The translations under genes and the position numbers were made by a program. From Methanobacteriota archaeon (GTDB lineage: Archaea; Thermoplasmatota; Poseidoniia; Poseidoniales; Thalassarchaeaceae), in NCBI GenBank assembly GCA_018650285.1, contig JABIGF010000027.1:24602-88601 (forward strand): a stretch of 64,000 nucleotides of DNA. The letters are read 5' to 3'. A model generated the notes under the pieces. The model had not been told where the DNA came from and ran no database searches. It saw only the letters and a program-made list of their open reading frames with translations. Below, one piece after another: positions 63,149-64,000 of this stretch. Position 1 is the first letter of the stretch; each line of letters begins with the position of its first letter.

Positions 63149-63850
63149 TTAAATCAAGTCAGCAAATGCACCAGGCTGGTATGTCCAGCGCAGAGAACCT
63201 TCAGAGATTTTTGCATAATGCGCCTTTATTCTTGGTTCGTTAGCAACTTTATCATGAAATTGTAATAGACCCGGATAATCAGCGAGAGTTGACTTCTCTA
63301 CACCATCAAAATTACCTGAAAATAAGCCAAATAAAGCAGTGAATACTCTGATATCTGCAATATTCATGTCTTTGGTGCTAGCAACCCAACCTGTAGTTGA
63401 TTCAGAGATTTTTTTTTCCAATAATTTGAGATTTTTTGTACCGTCACCATATTTTTTGAATACCGCTTGCCGTACTCTGGTTCTTTCATCGACATCTTCT
63501 ATCGAAAAGGTACCACTCAGGATTTGTGAAAACGGCTCAACTCCATCGATAAACTCGTCGACTTTGGCTGCATGAAATGGGTCCACAGGAGTCAATCCTG
63601 CCATATTCCCAATATATCGCAGAATAGCGGAAGACTCAGCCAGTACTCCATCGGGAGTGCGTAACATTGGAACCATTCCCCAGGGCAATTCGCCATTGTG
63701 CTTCATTCGTTCATATTCTTCCCCATTAATTTCATTATCCTTCCAGTTCAAATTAGCAAGCGACAATACTACACGACTTGCTTCTGCTCTACCAGGGATT
63801 GGGAAGTAATACAATTGGTAAGGTTCTACTGTGTCTTCGCTTTGAGGCAT
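63149..63850 (-). CDS. glutathione S-transferase-like protein (eukaryotic type)
   Basis: The 233-residue product has the thioredoxin-like GST N domain with YYFPIPGRAEASRVVLSLAN (Tyr and Arg near the active site), MVPMLRTPDG with the cis-Pro, and ESSAILRYIGNMAG, the SNAIL-type glutathione-binding motif. An all-helical C domain follows (GWVASTKDMNIADIRVF). The order and motifs match sigma/alpha/pi-class GSTs found mainly in eukaryotes and some bacteria. Most archaea lack glutathione, so the thiol partner is unclear. The gene may have been acquired by transfer. The start ATG is clear. Confidence 0.85.
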   Translation of the reverse strand: MPQSEDTVEPYQLYYFPIPGRAEASRVVLSLANLNWKDNEINGEEYERMKHNGELPWGMVPMLRTPDGVLAESSAILRYIGNMAGLTPVDPFHAAKVDEFIDGVEPFSQILSGTFSIEDVDERTRVRQAVFKKYGDGTKNLKLLEKKISESTTGWVASTKDMNIADIRVFTALFGLFSGNFDGVEKSTLADYPGLLQFHDKVANEPRIKAHYAKISEGSLRWTYQPGAFADLI

Positions 63851-63914
63851 ATACTTTCCAACGTAATATCATATTCAATCTTTCCGTATGAGATACTGTG
63901 GATTAAAGGCGAAA

Positions 63915-63959
63915 CAAAGGGTTAGTGCATAACACCCTTTGATTCATAATCGGTGAATC
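63915..63959. repeat. two adjacent hairpins upstream of the GST gene
   Basis: CAAAGGGT / ACCCTTTG (63915-63922 and 63934-63941, 11-nt loop that can pair further) is followed at once by GATTCA / TGAATC (63941-63946 and 63954-63959). They may end a gene beyond the window or act as regulatory elements. No gene is evident from 63851 to 64000. Confidence 0.45.
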
Positions 63960-64000
63960 ACTGGGCCTTCAGTGGGACGAATCAATCGCTAGCGTTCCGA

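Noticed and set aside
1..64000. Insertion sequences, integrases, phage genes or CRISPR-Cas
   Set aside because: No transposase, integrase, Cas or phage structural motif was recognised in any frame.

Overview
The window reads as one contiguous, gene-dense chromosome segment from a marine euryarchaeon, most likely Marine Group II (Poseidoniales). Archaeal information-processing genes are present throughout: RpoL, EF-1 beta with its zinc-ribbon partner, aIF5A, SRP54, Cbf5, TruD, TrmY, RlmE, a GPN GTPase and a UbiA-type archaeal lipid prenyltransferase. The large secreted proteins carry aspartate-rich TSP3-type repeats of the style DxDGDGYGDN, which I associate with this group. Base composition is moderately AT-rich, and the three tRNAs have no encoded CCA. 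The lineage call is an inference from gene content, not a database result.

Layout. 1-5.6 kb (all minus): a truncated secreted GDSL hydrolase, a large RND exporter, a GT2 glycosyltransferase and a small unknown protein; hairpins follow the RND, GT2 and small-protein genes. 5.9-8.7 kb (plus): an epimerase overlapping a thiol-redox set (membrane-anchored CPHC thioredoxin-fold protein, VKOR-like protein, DsbB/BdbC-like protein). 8.7-10.2 kb (minus): a second secreted CxxC protein and a small unknown protein. 10.2-13.7 kb: translation and RNA genes (RlmE, an OB-fold protein, a 55-residue zinc ribbon, EF-1 beta, TruD, RpoL). 13.8-22.7 kb: a second RND exporter, a DUF2240 protein and neighbour, a HEAT-repeat protein, a small basic protein, a DEAD-box helicase, an archaeosortase-like enzyme, TusA and RibA. 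22.8-29.2 kb: tRNA-His, a secreted CARDB protein, a probable 39-residue gene, the Cbf5/Cmk/DUF106 operon and a TPR protein. 29.3-36.4 kb: a class II amidotransferase with a clear terminator, an unusual proline-rich/acidic/zinc-ribbon protein, GPN GTPase-ArgF, UbiA and two small genes.

36.5-48 kb holds tRNA-Glu, tRNA-Gln, a giant (about 2390-residue) surface subtilase and a WD40/TSP3 surface protein. 48-61.3 kb holds a 3-hydroxyacyl-CoA dehydrogenase, aIF5A, an OPT transporter, an EamA transporter, SurE, TrmY, SRP54, a membrane protein, a transglutaminase-like protein and the TrkA-TrkH potassium system. 61.4-63.9 kb holds a GH39-like lipoprotein and a eukaryote-style glutathione S-transferase.

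Taken together, a large share of the coding capacity serves the cell envelope: protein degradation (subtilase, transglutaminase-like), polysaccharide attack (GH39-like), lipid or ester hydrolysis (GDSL), peptide import (OPT), surface anchoring (archaeosortase candidate) and disulfide formation (VKOR, DsbB, CxxC proteins). This fits a particle-degrading, protein-consuming heterotroph. No phage, insertion sequence, CRISPR array or integrase was seen. Many genes appear to start at TTG or GTG, and several promoters look leaderless (TATA-like box about 25-30 nt before the start codon).
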